From contig CM082595.2 of the NCBI GenBank assembly GCA_040954595.2, positions 8,804,001 through 8,868,000 of the forward strand: 64,000 nt of DNA. The letters are read 5' to 3'. Source of the DNA: Balanoglossus misakiensis (Eukaryota; Hemichordata). The position numbers and the translations under genes were made by a program. Shown piece after piece: positions 37,061 to 49,770 of this stretch (the stretch's first letter is position 1; the number at the start of each line of letters is the position of its first letter). The notes below the pieces were generated by a model that did not search any database, was not told where the DNA came from, and was given only the letters and a program-made list of their open reading frames with translations.

Positions 37061-40000
37061 AATGCTGCTTGCAGCTTTAATTATTGTTGAAATCTGTATC
37101 TAAGGCCAGAATAGAATTCGTTTGTCAACAACAAAAAAGGTCATTTCACATATTATACATTCTCTGTTGACAAGCAGAATACTTAGCATTTCATCTTAAT
37201 GTTGGGAATAGAATAGAATTGGATACCAGTAATTGATACACAAGACTAAAAATACTAAAAACATCGCCAAAAGTGTAGTTAATGTTCCTTGAAAAGTTTT
37301 CACTCAAAGGTACAACCCGATTGAAAATTTTAATGGAGAACAAAAGAAAATGACACCGCGATAATCTTTTTTTTAGTCTTGAACAAACTTGATTCCAGTG
37401 ATCAAATCCCTGGCCTTTAAAGACATGAACAAATTAACCGTGACAGTGACTTTGTAATTTTCATGTCATTACAACAGGAAAGTTTTTGTTCAGAGGGCAG
37501 TACTTAAAGGAACATTAGCTGTAATTTTTGGCTATTTATTTACATATTCTTGTTGTGTAAATCTACCATAGCTTCTCATATTTAATGCCATTATCATACA
37601 GAAATGTTTAGTATTTTGCCTGCCAAAACATATCGTACATGTGCAGTAATCATCGTTATTGTTGACAAATGAATTCTAGTCCAGGCTTGATTACAATTTT
37701 CAACAATAATAATTCACACGATTGTACTAATACAACTTAGTACTTCATCAAGGTTCAGGTATTCACCCTAGAAACTGTACTTGAAATAAAAAGCAAAACT
37801 AATGTAGGTAAAATCTTACAGAGTTCTCCAAATTTTGCCTGGGTTCCCCGTTTATATCGAAGCAGGCCTCTTTTGGGATGATGGCAATGTTACTGGGGTT
37901 CTCAATACTAGTACTAACGTTCTTCAACTTTTAGCAAAAACATTGGCTGAAGAGTTGCACACACATCATTGCATATTGCTTACCGCAATACAACCCTCCC
38001 TGCAAGTGTACACCAACGAGCTAGGATAAGAGAAGATTCTTCAGAGCCCACAACATCTTGAGTGAATTTAACTGCTCCAGATTTCTTAATGTAATGTAGA
38101 TAACCGTTTCCCTGGCAATTGCTTACAGTTATTATTGTCATAGAGAATGGCCTTCATCAACACCCGCGTCTTAACATTTGGAGTTGGTGAGTTCCCTATG
38201 TGTGCCAGGGTAATCTTTATCAGCACTGTTCATTTGCATTAATCCTTTTGACTACAATTTATTACCTCATTGACCAGTGTTCGTAAAAATATGATAACAA
38301 TATTTGTAAAAAAAAAACTCACATTTATTTGTTTATTATATCAATCAATAACAACAAACAAACACACACTAAACAAGCAAGAAGGAAGAGCCCCCTGTGC
38401 TGATAAGAGAGTCGTGGGATATAGTCCCGGCATGGCCGTTTCTTTTGAGCAAGTTTAAACACTTCACTGCTCAATATGTCTCTTCATCCAGAAGTGTTTG
38501 GTACATTTGACATCTCAGTCATTTACACTAGCTGTGTATCCAACTCTGTCTCCTGCATATTCACGTCCACAATGCACCGGATTTTGTATTTTCCCGTCAT
38601 CCTTTCACACAAAAATAAAAAGCAGAAAAATATATTAACATATGTAATTGCATATAGTCACATACACCATGGTCGATGACCAAAAGATCTAATTTGTAAA
38701 ACGTTGTCGATTTATTTGTGAATTAATTACAGAACTACATCACACTGCAGTACTCTAATGAAAGGCTTCCACAAAAGATGTGAAATGATCTTCTGTTTGA
38801 AATAGACTTGAAAGTAGAGATCACAAAGTACACAGTGAGAAACCACAGGCACATTTCAGAAAATGTTTGTAACATGGGCAGTTCAGTATCTGTGCCAGAA
38901 GGTCTACGTATGAATTAATTGCTGTTATAGGACATGTAAAATTGGTCAGATATAAGACGTGTAAAAGAACAGATGTGACCCAGGTCTGGTATTACAGGTG
39001 TGTATACAGTGATGTCATTTCTGACTGTATAAAGAGCTGTGATCGCATGACTGAAACAGTGGAGTATGAATGATACGTACATGGTGTGTTCGTGTCTGTG
39101 TTGAATTGACAAGTCGTTCAGAATCATGGGTCAATTTAGCCTCGAATACAGGCACAGTTGTTTGTACATTGGTTACAATTCTCTATCGATATGGCTCTCC
39201 TCGGTACTGTACATGACTTCTATTTAAAGTCTGCACAAACAGTGATTGGACAGGCAAATATTTGAGGCCCTGTCATGTTACCGTGTCTACAGCGCTTTAT
39301 ATAGCTGTCAGCCAAGCTGCTATAGTCATTGTATATGACTGCGTCACATTGAATGAACTCATTTCGGGTCAAAGGTTATGCCTTTATATGCTGGCAATCC
39401 GGACTGCCCTATTTACAGACGCATTGTCAGAATGATTACAAAGTAAAACATGCATATATTTCAACAGGTGATTTACCTGAAGTTGCTTATAAAATTATGC
39501 TTATTATATAAAAGCGAATTATATAATAGCTTTATCAATACCAGTGAATTGTGTGACGTCATAGCTTTACATTATTACTGATAATGTATGTGTTATTCGA
39601 TGGACGCGCGACGCGCCCAAGAACCAGTGGACGTGTACAATTTCCGACTGAATAACGGAGGATTTCAAACAATGCGAACATTTTAAGGGCTAAAAAAAGA
39701 AATGCAAACGTACACAGAATAAATACGGCGATATTTATTAATTTCCAAATCTGTCCTCGGCTGGCGTTTTGTTTATTTTTTTCTTCCTACGGCTGCAGTA
39801 CATGTCGTCTGCTCTTGAATCACGTGCAGTCAACATGGCTCGCTCACGCACGTAAAGCAAACCTCTCCATGATGCTGGATTTGACATTCGTTCACCATAC
39901 ATACCGTGTACCATGTACCAAGCAGTCATGTCAACGAAGCTATATGTAAAAAAATATGCCGCAAGTGTCACTTGTCATGTTGTCTATGCGGTACGAAGGG

Positions 40001-40365
40001 TCGATCGAGGGCGAGTTTGTTTATGTATTGCAACCTTCCGAGCGCCCGTATACGTGAACTTTCCTGAGAACGCAAACGAATTCAAATATTCCCCGAGTCC
40101 TCCCCAAGATTACACAAAAATCGAAACTTTTTCAGATATATTTCAGCAGAACCCTTAAATGAATTTTCACATGCGTAAATAAACCTTCATTATTTATTTC
40201 CTGATGTTTGAATATGATACTAGAAATGTACAGTACACTGACACACCTCGATCAGGTGACCTTTTGTTTACGCATAAGCCATTGCTCTGTTCTCGATCTC
40301 CGTGTCCGAGTCTGAATTGTTTGCACCTATACTTTTTGAAGTCTGCAAATTCACTGGCATTGACA
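37061..40365. other. No recognisable gene
   Basis: Single-copy looking, moderately AT-rich DNA. Open frames of 60-80 codons (for example 37835-38029 and 39738-39971 on the minus strand) show no domain. A CRE-like TGACGTCA is at 39554-39561, and CpGs become denser around 39600-40050. This could be a promoter-proximal region, but no adjacent coding exon was identified. Confidence 0.4.
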
Positions 40366-40531
40366 AAACTATAAAATAATGAGAATAATGAACGCCCCAA
40401 AGACCCATAATGGACTCAAGCACACATTGTGCTCCATAATAAACTCGGCTTCGCCTCGTATATTATGACGCACAATGTGTGCTTTCGTCCATTATAGGTC
40501 TTTGGGGCGTTCATTATTCTCTAAATAGTTT
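40366..40531. mobile_element. ~166 bp foldback (MITE-like) element
   Basis: The two halves are inverted copies. AGAATAATGAACGCCCCAAA near 40382 pairs with its complement near 40500, and ATAATGGA..CACACATTGTG pairs with its complement near 40470. The tip carries CTCGGCTTCGCCTCG. Inner mismatches are few. The whole would fold as a single long hairpin. Confidence 0.82.
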
Positions 40532-43500
40532 ATATGTGAACCAATAAATTGTAAATATAATGTCGTTCAGCAGAGACTGGGACTTCTCCGTCATTTTTAT
40601 CGCACGTACAGATATTCTGTTGAAGAAAATAATACTAACATTTCTATCATGCAAGGGTCTTCAGCTCACATAAATAAACTAGGCCTACTTAGAGCAGTTG
40701 TTGTCACTGCCAGACTGTGTTGCATTTGATGTGAAACACCAGTATCCTAACATATAACATGACGTAGGCTACCTGGTCAAGTGAAATTCGAGGAACGTCA
40801 CAATGTGACGAAAATGAGAAAATTAAAATAACTGAGAATTTGCCAAAGTTTCATGACACTGTTATAATTTAAATGCTTATATCATATTCATTTATTGTTT
40901 ATTAAAATTCGTTTAATTGCGAAATGAGAACATTTCGTATGTCAGGTCTATGACTTTGCGTACGGGTCACAATCCCGTCGTTAGTTTTGATGTGAAGACC
41001 ATACAAACAGTATGGCAGTATTTGTGAGCTATTAAACATTCCCGCCTTGTTTTGCGCTGTTCTAAACTGGTATTGTGCGCCATGTGTTTCCAATAGGGTT
41101 CAGTTGTATGCAATGTTAACTTGGTTTGTGATCAATAGCACAAATATGTACATTTTTATTATAAATACTTGAACATTTTCATGTTAAGGAGACTTCGGCT
41201 TTCCCCTCACAGACCTTTCTTGACGATCTCCGGGCATAGGCGGACAGCCCAGGAAGCATTCACTTCAAGTTTTAAACTTGTACACAAAAGTTAAATCATT
41301 GCAACTTAAGTCTCGAACTCAGTACACTCAACACAGATTTCTAAATGACACGCCGTCAAAATGATTGGATCTACATACACAGTCAGGACACTAACTCAGT
41401 GACAGTCTATAGCAACCAACTTCATAGCAACGGCATTGATAAGGTAGAAGAATGACGTCATAGTTCTCGAGTGATTCACGCAAATTTAATAAATTTTGTA
41501 TATTTGACATAATTATTTTTACTTCCGGATTTACGAAGCTCTATTTATAATCAACAAAATCACGAAGGATGTAATAGTGTAATGATTAAATAAAGTATAC
41601 GAACAATGGAGAAATAAATAAACAAGAAATTTAAAAAATCAAATATTTAGAGAGAAATAAAACGGACAAACAGCAATACAGACGGTCGATAGGATGCATT
41701 GACCATCGCCATTGTTCTCTTATACAGCGCCCAAAGTGGCTAAGGGAATTGAAAGAAATTACAGAGAGGAGGTACGTGTTTTATAATGGCACAATGCGAA
41801 AAATAGTGACGTGTGAAAAATATTTAACTGCTATCGTTGGTCAGGCACGACTGAGTAGATGTTGACAATACTGTGATCTGTGATGTCACACTGACCTTTG
41901 CTCTTACTGACCCACGTACATTTTATCAATACAAGATTTTGAAACCAATCTGACAATTTCAGGCTGTCGAGTGTTGCTAAACGACGCCTGTTAAATTCAC
42001 TACTGACCACCGCCACAGTTCACAAGCCTTGGACGTCGTGTGCGTCTCTCGTTCGTTCATGCAGTGACGCGCGTGAGGGCGAGAACATTACATTAACGCT
42101 GTAATAATGTACAGGTGAAGAGACACTTTCACCTTTCACAGGGAAGGGAAACATATGATTAGCAATGTTAAGACATTTTTAGAAAGTGCCTTTTATATGA
42201 TGTTAAAGTTTAATAATTACATATAATGTCGCTTTTTGAATCGCTAGAAATTTGAAACACAAACACACAAGCACTGGTTGGTCATAATTGCTCGGAAAAT
42301 TGAAGTTCTAAAAAATGAAAGGAGACAATGATTGAATTGATATTATATAATATTTGAAGCCCAATCGCTCCGCTCATGAATATAGCCTATTGTGAAGGAT
42401 TGGGGCTGCGGGTATTGTGGAGGCTACATCCATGTGAAAGATTAAACCATCTTCCGGGTGGGTTGGCGGTTAGCGCATCTTCATTTCCTTTATCTCTTGT
42501 ATGCACCTACTTTTACTGCTCGTGTCATTGTAACGCCATTATACCATTCCTACGGCAGCCTGGCTCTATCTGTGTGAGGAATGACAGACGTCCAGGGAAC
42601 TTCTTCTTTCATTTATACTACTTAACCCCTGGCGTAATGATATCGCTACGTGGTTGGGCTTTGTATACTTGAAGGTATAGCTCTAGGCGCTGATACGACA
42701 CTTGTGATGTTAGAGGGCGTTGTTCAATGTCTACGCTTGAGGTTGTCGGTCGGAAGAGATGTCCTCTGCTCAGATCAATACCTAAGTTCTTTGCTAATCA
42801 GATGTATTGTTCTATGCTGTTTACCGGACAAAAAAAAATGTCTTCGCATCTCTTTATCGCAAACAAATAAGATGGGCCTCCCCTTAGCGTCTTTCCAAAG
42901 GTGTGATTAAACAATATCCGGAGTTGTCTGGAAAACGTAATATCTCTTGTGTTTTCACATTTCCCAAATCCCCAGCCCTATCACCAGAGAAGAACAGCGC
43001 CTTGTAAAATGCTAGATCCCTTGCTAGAATGTATATTTGTGTAGTTGACTTTGCGACACCAATCTTCTGCATAATATGATGAAATATACTGTTCATCTTT
43101 TGTATAAAGAGTGGCGGGGCTTGTTATGGTGTTACGTAAGCCTTAGCTTACTCCTCAGACATATTTTAATGTATTTTACAACAATGTATGCCTCTGCTGG
43201 GTTTTGTCTTGTATATAATGAGATAAAATGTTTTTAATTTGGATACCATATTTCTTAGGGTAGCAGCTTTTAAACGTTTTGGACACTGGCAGGGAGACAC
43301 GCCGGAATGACCAAGATACTGGCACGTATCGGTGTGAACTTGGGTTTTAGCGTTCGTGTCTTTTTGAATGGGATCTGCGGTCTCGCATCTGGCTTTACGA
43401 GTTTTGTGTTACATACTAGACAGTGGGTGCTTTCACTGTCATTGGAACAACCGAAAATCTAGCAGAAAGCCTATGGGGGAAAATCAAAAGCGTTTTTTGA

Positions 43501-43961
43501 AGTTGTTGTATTTTAAAACCAGATCGCGATAAAGTCAGGAATTATCCTTACCTAGGGTTCATACAGCTGTTTTACGTGCATTATCGCAACCACGGCCACT
43601 CTAAGGACACAGGTAACGCGTTGGCAGAAGAGGCCGAAATTATTAATGGAACTCTATCCAATAAAAACGTGTTTCTCATAATCGTGTACAAATGTAAATG
43701 AACTAAATCGTTTCTTTGCCCAGCCGACTATTATTCTATTTCAACTGCAGATCGCTGTCCTGCACGAGCGTTGGGTGATTGATGGTGATTTGCTGCTCTT
43801 TTTCGGCGATGTAAATCACAGTCGAGGAGTCAAGCAGTGACCCTGTGTTTATGCATGTGTTCATGTCCGCGTATTATCCGGAGACTCTAGTGGATTCGAA
43901 ACGGCCTGGCTGACAAAAGGACACCACTTGAACCAGTCAGTACACAGTAAACTATGACATG
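40532..43961. other. No recognisable gene
   Basis: No exon could be supported. A second CRE-like TGACGTCA is at 41453-41460. The minus-strand frame 41831-42016 and the plus-strand frames at 42376-42910 have no recognisable domains. CpG-containing sequence at 42020-42090 may mark a promoter, which is unproven. Confidence 0.35.
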
Positions 43962-44621
43962 TTAAGGTGGCACTGCATGAAACCGTCGATACTTTTTCAG
44001 AGGCCTATTTCTCATCAAAGACAAAGTTAAAACCCCCATAAACCATATATATTCTGGAAGCTGAGATTTTGAACTTTTGTTTGAGTTGCAAATATTATTG
44101 ATCCCCGGAAATGGTGGCGATTTTGGGTGAAAAAAACACATTTTTTGATATTATGTCATGAAATTTAAAATAGGTAAAAAAGTTGACCATGCATCATGCA
44201 TCTTAATATGTCATTCGAAACTAGAGTACACGTGCAAAAAAAACGGTAATTTTGTTTTGCGTTATCTGCTTCCATTGAGGAGTAACAGCGTTTGAAAGTT
44301 AGATTTTTAGTAAAATTTGATCAAATTCACGGTGAGTTGTATTGAATCAGAGTTTATTCCCGCCAGGGACACTTTATCGACTATCAAAAATACCGTTTTG
44401 TTAGATGGGTCATACACAATCCCCAGATAAAATTTGAGCAAATTCGGCCTACGCAGAGCTAAGCTATTTTCGTCTGAAGTTGTCAAGAGCAGCGAAAATG
44501 CAAACTGAGAAAAACGGCCATTTGCATTGTTGACACCTATTTGTTAAGCTGTGAACTCATTCAGAAAAGTGCTATTTTGGGGTGATTATGCACCATTTCC
44601 GCCAAGACGTATTAGTCAGGG
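43962..44621 (+). mobile_element. TTAA-flanked MITE, one end only
   Basis: The sequence begins TTAAGGTGGCACTGCATG and continues through GGCCTATTTCTCATCAAAGA and CATATATATTCTGGAAGCTG. In inverted order it matches the complete element at 48821-49549. The match stops at GCCAAGACGTATTAGTCAGG (about 44620), where a different inverted-repeat element begins. The other terminal repeat was not found downstream. Confidence 0.82.
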
Positions 44622-45356
44622 TGTGGGCCTTTATAGGACACTACACTCAATTTTAATCGAAACCGTTATGAATGTCCGACAAGGGGCTTGTAACTAGCTA
44701 AAAATACACACGATTGTGTGCACACCCCTTGTCCGAGTATGTTTATGGCAGCTACCGCCCGGCCATAGGCCGCCACGCTAATACGGCAAAGCAGCGGTCA
44801 GCGATAGCGTGTGCGTCCTGTAACCACAGTAACTGGATCGAACGCTAAAAATCCAATGTTTTGTACACAGAGATTTTGTACCGTTCACGAAAATCCCTAA
44901 GGCTTTTTTCATAGGCCACGCATGCCAGTCAAATTTGACCTGTTTGTTGAGAACGCACTTCCGCACAGTGTGACGGATCGTTTTTTCGATTTTCGTCGTG
45001 CTAAGAAGCGATACCGGTGGAAGAGTGCGTCCAAAAACACCCAAAATCGATGACTTTTTCAGGTGTGGTACGGGTATGCTGAAATCGTAGGATACAACGA
45101 TAATATTCGAAAACAAAATCCATCACGATCTTCCCTGGTTCAAGCAACTAATGAATACGTATCAAGTTTGTTTTTGAGGTCACGGAATAAAAAGCCTTAG
45201 GCTTTTGAAATTTGACCTAGCTAATTTGCATATCAATGGCGTCAGGGGGCGCGCGCTCACAATCGTGCAGATTTTCAACTAGTTACCAGCCCCTTGTTGG
45301 ACTCTGACAACGGCTTAGTCCAAATCGGGGTGTAATGTCCTGCAAAGGCCCATAGC
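44622..45356. mobile_element. ~735 bp element with long terminal inverted repeats
   Basis: The left end GTGGGCCTTTATAGGACACT is mirrored by a right end whose complement reads ATGGGCCTTTGCAGGACATT. Similarity continues inward through CAACAAGGGGCTGGTAACTA for roughly 100 bp on each side. The element lies inside or at the broken edge of the TTAA-flanked MITE, so it is the later arrival or the cause of the break. A 112-codon minus-strand frame at 44778-45116 shows no transposase motif. Confidence 0.75.
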
Positions 45357-46381
45357 AACGGGCAAAAAGATCCGGGGGACCCATCTTAAAACTTTCATTT
45401 TTTATCCAGTTGCAGCTTACGTGCCTTTAATAGAGAGGTGTCCTGATTAGAGAGGTGTCCGTAATGACAGCTTTCACTATATATTTTTGGGGTGTTTTTT
45501 GCCGTCAAACTCTTTCTCAGAACCCTCTACCTCCATTGCTTTGAAATTTGATTTGAAGGTTTCTGGGTGAGTTCTCATGATGATTTGCAAAACCTATGAT
45601 GACAGTTTTAATGTTTTGTGGGACACTGTCTTATTTATTTTATTTTTTTTTGGGGGGGGAGGCATATTTTCCAATTTTGATACAAACATATCATAGGTAA
45701 TTTGGAACTTCCATATTTTGTACAATATTTTGTCTTATACCACAAACAATTTTATCTCACGAAGAGCAATTGCCACTAAACCCCTACTGACATTTGTATC
45801 CACAGCAAATTCCTGCATGCTTACATAACTGGCCAAATGTTAATGAGACCAGCTGTTTTATTTGGTGTATGTACAGTACGCACATCATTGGTAGCTTATG
45901 GGTCAGTCAGTGTTAACCTGTTGATCTCTCGCTATGTGTGTGTACGTGTGTGTGTGTGTCTGTCTGTCTGTATATGGCCATGTACTCAGGTGTAGACTTT
46001 TTCTTGTGTAATCACTCAATGGGACCACCGTGTCCTTTACACGATTTTTACTTCTTTTTGTGCGTGTATGAGAATGTATCGTTATTTAAATTGACAAATC
46101 AGCCCATTATAGCTTGGTGTATTGCACTAGTCACTATGAAAAGTATTGCCTACCTATCTATCATGGCATAAATAGAGGTGAAATATATAATGGTATGATG
46201 CAGCCATCAAATCAGTTCTGATAGTGCCTGAAGTTATTGAATCAGTTTGAGTGATATGTCTGTTGTGTTCCTGTGCGCTCGGCCCATTTGTTCACATTTT
46301 TGCTTTCTCTGTTTTTGATATGTTTCACACTCACACTGACACTCACAGTCATCTTATATTTGTTTTTCTTCAAAATCTTAG
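45357..46381. other. Intergenic or intronic sequence with repeat debris
   Basis: No coding exon is visible. 45811-45980 matches 52573-52740 (TTATGGGTCAGTCAGTGTT, then CTGTTGATCTCTCG and a TG-rich microsatellite), so both are copies of one interspersed repeat. 46010-46045 carries ATGGGACCACCGTGTCCTT, resembling the right end of the element at 18835-20346. Confidence 0.55.
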
Positions 46382-46521
46382 AGGTGCCTCTCAGGACCCT
46401 ACAGCAAGAGTCACAAGATCAGTGGCTTGCAGTGTGATTGCATCTCCAACTGGCAAATTACAGGCTGATAATTGGCTCACAAAGCTGGTCATGCGGCTTA
46501 TCCCACAACAATTACTGGTAT
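46382..46521 (+). CDS. MED25: MED25 exon: first part of ACID/PTOV domain
   Basis: This is an internal exon. It follows a pyrimidine-rich tract ending TCTTAG. The peptide includes VTRSVACSVIASPTGKLQAD and NWLTKLVMRLIPQQLL. It closely resembles the activator-interacting domain of Mediator subunit 25, where the human protein reads LTRSLPCQVYV, then QKLIMQLIPQQLL. MED25 links DNA-bound activators to the Mediator complex and RNA polymerase II. Using the donor at 46522 (T|GTACAC), the join to the next exon keeps the family spacing exactly; the alternative donor at 46518 (GTATGT) would lose two bases of frame. Upstream exons for the vWA domain were not found. Confidence 0.82.
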
Positions 46522-47169
46522 GTACACTGTTGATTTTTGTGTGGATAACATTGTTTTTGAAAGTGAGAGACAGTATGTATCACTATTTGTTTTCATGCAT
46601 GAAGGCAGTATTGCCAAATTCCATGTGTGAGGGCACTATCACTCGATGTTGTGCCACAGAACAATGTTGCCAAATTTTAGAAGACTGGGTCACTGAATGT
46701 TAGAAATTCAAAGCAATATTATCCACTTGGCAAAATCAAATCAAACAGAATATATTAGTAACACAATTGAATAGAATTTGCCCAATACGACAATCTATTT
46801 CTCTCCTTTAATGGGGGTCACATAGGGACCATTAAGACGATTCTGAAACGTCTCAGATCAAGTACTGGCGTAAATTATTATGTGTAAATGGTTTAACTTG
46901 GTCCTGAAACATCTCAGATTTGAGACGGCTTTGCCAGCCAGACCTGAGCTGGTGGAAAGATTAACACCTCTCCGCAACCCATCTATGGGGCTGAGCCTCA
47001 GTGCCTATACATAAACTTTGTGTGTGTGGACACAAGGCGACTCAAATGATTAATGCTCTGTGTTTACCATAGGCAAATAGTGCCTCAAGTTTTACCCTGT
47101 GTGAACCTGGTATACCATACATGTAGCTGTATTCTATGAGTTATGTAGGTGTCAATGTTTCCCCTACAG

Positions 47170-47273
47170 CAATCACTGCCATGTTTTGCAACTCACGCAC
47201 TGTGGAGTTCCAGTTTATGAATAACAACCAGGAAGCATACAGATCTCTCTTCAGAATAATGTCTGGAGGATTT
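47170..47273 (+). CDS. MED25: MED25 exon: second part of ACID/PTOV domain
   Basis: The exon lies between CCCCTACAG and GTAAGT. The peptide ITAMFCNSRTVEFQFMNNNQ, then EAYRSLFRIMSGGF, aligns without gaps to the MED25 segment that in human contains FRNSRMVQFHF and GLYRIMGNGF. The exon ends on a codon boundary. The next family segment (CVHFPH, then the MLLYSSKKKIF-type strand) should start the following exon, but no such exon was seen by eye before 63317. Confidence 0.85.
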
Positions 47274-47485
47274 GTAAGTATTATCTTATAATTGCACTGT
47301 AAAATTGAAGGATCGTGTCAATTGTACTGCCATGCATCTTCAACTGACACTTTACATATTAAAGGCCATTTTCTCAATCCCAGGGCAGGACAATGAAGGC
47401 AAATAAGAAATCCTTTGTGTTAGCACGCAACTGTTTATTGGAAAGAAAGGTTTTGACTCACTGTTGAGTAGGGTCTTTAAAGGGT

Positions 47486-47640
47486 CACTGTCTGCAATTT
47501 CTATTTTTTTTTAGAATTTTGTTCTGTATATCAACTGCACTTTCAAGTACAGTCAAACCCGTCTAACACCAAAGGGACTGAAGAAATTGTTTGGATTGCA
47601 GGTGTCAAATTTAAAGAGGTTCTTTCAACATGTGGTTGTA
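47486..47640 (+). repeat. Direct repeat, left copy (flanks the invaded interval)
   Basis: The segment from CACTGTCTGCAATT through TGCACTTTCAAG, TACAGTCAAACCCGTCTAAC and TTTAAAGAGGTTCTTTCAAC recurs in the same orientation at 61992-62135. The similarity includes sequence upstream of the TACAGTCAAACC start, which is itself the terminal repeat of an element. It lies 210 bp after the second MED25 exon. Confidence 0.8.
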
Positions 47641-48241
47641 GATACTCACCAACACATGTGTGTAATTAGTGAGTGGTTGCATGACATCAATGCATGACAA
47701 AAGGTCATCACTGTGTAAGACTCAGAAATAGAATTTGAATACAAATCCTATTAAACAAAAAAACTCTAAAATTTACATGTTATTTTAACACCTGTTTACT
47801 CCTATAAAAGTGATTGCATGTGTTTGTGAGTTCTCTTCAATCTCGAAGCCATTGTTTAGGCCTTAGTTGGTGCATGCAGCTCCTAGACTTAGAAATAAAG
47901 TTTGGTTCAACTCAAAAGCCTCAAGTCCAGTTGACCATCTCACACTTCTGGCACTGGTGGGATTCAAACCAACTCCATCAAAATGACTGCAGGTGCCTAA
48001 AACCGCTTGACTGTAGGACATAAATGCTTGACAGTGATATAACTATGTTATAATGTTACATCGACAATATATAAGTTTGGGGATATTTTGTCTCAAATGA
48101 TCAAATTGAGACAAATTATCCCCATCTTGTTATAAATCTGAGCCCAGGTGTCTTTGGTGTGAGATTTCAGTAGTCAAGAGTAGGCTTATCTTGAATAATG
48201 TAATGCTTGTAAATTATTTCTAATTTCTTCTTACCCTCCAG
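47641..48241. other. Intron-like sequence
   Basis: No coding sequence or RNA gene is seen. The 69-codon frame at 47814-48023 lacks recognisable domains. Confidence 0.4.
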
Positions 48242-48364
48242 ATATGAACGAATGTCACAGTGGTGGAAATGCATGTCAACACTATTGTCAGAATACCCAT
48301 GGTAGTTATCTCTGCACTTGCAGACCAGGATTCTATCTGCTGGATGATGGCCATGCATGTGGCG
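48242..48364 (+). CDS. Calcium-binding EGF-like domain exon (intact)
   Basis: A 123 bp exon between a CTTCTTACCCTCCAG acceptor and a GTATGT donor, phase 1 at both ends, as usual for cbEGF exons. The peptide (G/D)MNECHSGGNACQHYC, then QNTHGSYLCTCRPGFYLLDD and GHAC, has all six cysteines, the N-terminal acidic calcium-binding motif, and the Cys-x-Asn-x4-Tyr-x-Cys hydroxylation pattern. Such domains are extracellular modules of fibrillin-, fibulin- or Notch-like proteins. MED25 is nuclear and has no EGF domains, so this exon belongs to another gene or an inserted fragment. Confidence 0.85.
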
Positions 48365-48820
48365 GTATGTAACTGTGGTCTCTGTTAGTCTCTTCTGTGG
48401 CTACATTGTTTGGGGATTGTATATTACTATGGTTACAATCAGCTAAACACACATCTTGTCTGTCCATTGCACACATTTTAAAATTTGAAATCAACAGCAC
48501 ACTCGTACTGACAGGGTACACAAGTTTCAGGGGATTTTGTTAAAATGAGAATGATAGAGAGTGTTAAAATTCCTAGAAAAGGATCGCCATGGATATTGAG
48601 GACTTTGGTGTAAATGATCAAGAAATATGTGGTTAAGAATATGTGTCATCAACCTCACACGATACTATAAGACTGTCTGATATATTCATTGGCAAGTATT
48701 TTCACTACTTATATGCATAACTCAATCAAATTAACATAACTTATCAACCTATAGCTAAATAAATTACCTCTGCAAAGAATAAATATACACTTAGAAAATT
48801 CATATAGTTTTCATCTCATG

Positions 48821-49549
48821 TTAAGGTGGCATTGCATGAAAAGTTGTGATTGTTGCTAAATTTTACTTTTTTACATAAATCGGTAGGTCTAATACTGATC
48901 AACATCCTGTCTAATACGTCTTGGCGGAAATGGTGCATAACCACCCCAAATAGCACTTTTCTGAATGAGTTCACAGCTTAACAAATAGGTGTCAACAATG
49001 CAAATGGCCGTTTTTCTCAGTTTGCATTTTTGCTGCTCTTGACAACTTCAGAAGAATTTAGCTTCGCTCTGCGTTGGCCGAATTTGCTCAAATTTTAATA
49101 GGGTATTGTGTATGACCCATCCATCAAAACATATTTTTTTAGTCGATAAAGTTTCCCTGGCGGGAATAAACTCTGATTCAATACAACTCACTGTGAATTT
49201 GATCAAATTTTCTAAAAATCTAACTCTCAAACACTGTTACTCCTCAATAAAAGCAGATAACGTAAAACAAAATTACCGTGTTTTTTTTTTTGCACGTGTA
49301 CTCTAGTTTCGAGTGACATATTAAGTCAGCTTTTTTACCTAAATTGAATGTAATGACATAATATCAAGAAATGTTTTTTTTAACCCAAAAACGCCTCGAT
49401 TTCCGGGGATCAATAAAATATGCAACTCAAACAAAAGCTCAAAAACTCAGCTTCCAGAATATATATGGTTTATGGGGGTTTTAACGTTGTCTTTGATGAG
49501 AAATAGGCCTCTGAAAAAGTCTCGACGGTTTCATGCAATGCCACCTTAA
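48821..49549. mobile_element. Complete TTAA-flanked MITE (729 bp)
   Basis: The left end TTAAGGTGGCATTGCATG and the right end CATGCAATGCCACCTTAA are inverted repeats; TTAA at each edge is the likely target duplication. Such TTAA targets are known for piggyBac and Kolobok superfamilies, but no transposase is present to decide. The interior matches the partial copy at 43962-44621 in the opposite orientation. The 60-66 codon frames inside are not genes. Confidence 0.88.
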
Positions 49550-49639
49550 AGACATTACAAAATGCTTCTCTGAGGGTAGAGTAATTTTTTTACGGGTATA
49601 TTCTTGATCACTAATCACCATGAATGATCATTTCAAAAC

Positions 49640-49770
49640 TTAACAAGGCATATGGCTAAAGAGGATTCAGTGTTTGTGCACCTTCTATCTGCAATGCTGG
49701 ATCTATTAACAGTTTTCAAAGGGGTTTAAAGACTCGTCTTTTTATTCAGCACTATTTCATTCCATTGTTT
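49640..49770 (+). mobile_element. CR1/L2-type LINE C-terminal remnant
   Basis: The translated peptide includes RGFSVCAPSI and later FQRGLKTRLFIQHYF. It has the pattern of the conserved C-terminus of CR1/L2 reverse transcriptases (FG-RSFS-APxLWN, then FKxxLKTxLF). Only about 130 bp survive. Confidence 0.6.

Noticed and set aside
38150-38200. Possible exon ending FINTRVLTFGVG before GTGAGT
   Set aside because: Too short and no acceptor or neighbouring exon. The resemblance to vWA-type channel subunits is weak.
39554-41460. Two CRE-like TGACGTCA sites and local CpG-rich stretches as a promoter
   Set aside because: An 8 bp motif occurs by chance, and no transcript start or coding exon could be linked to them.
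44778-45116. 112-codon minus-strand frame as a transposase
   Set aside because: No DDE/D or zinc motif, and it lies wholly inside an inverted-repeat element with no supporting homology visible.
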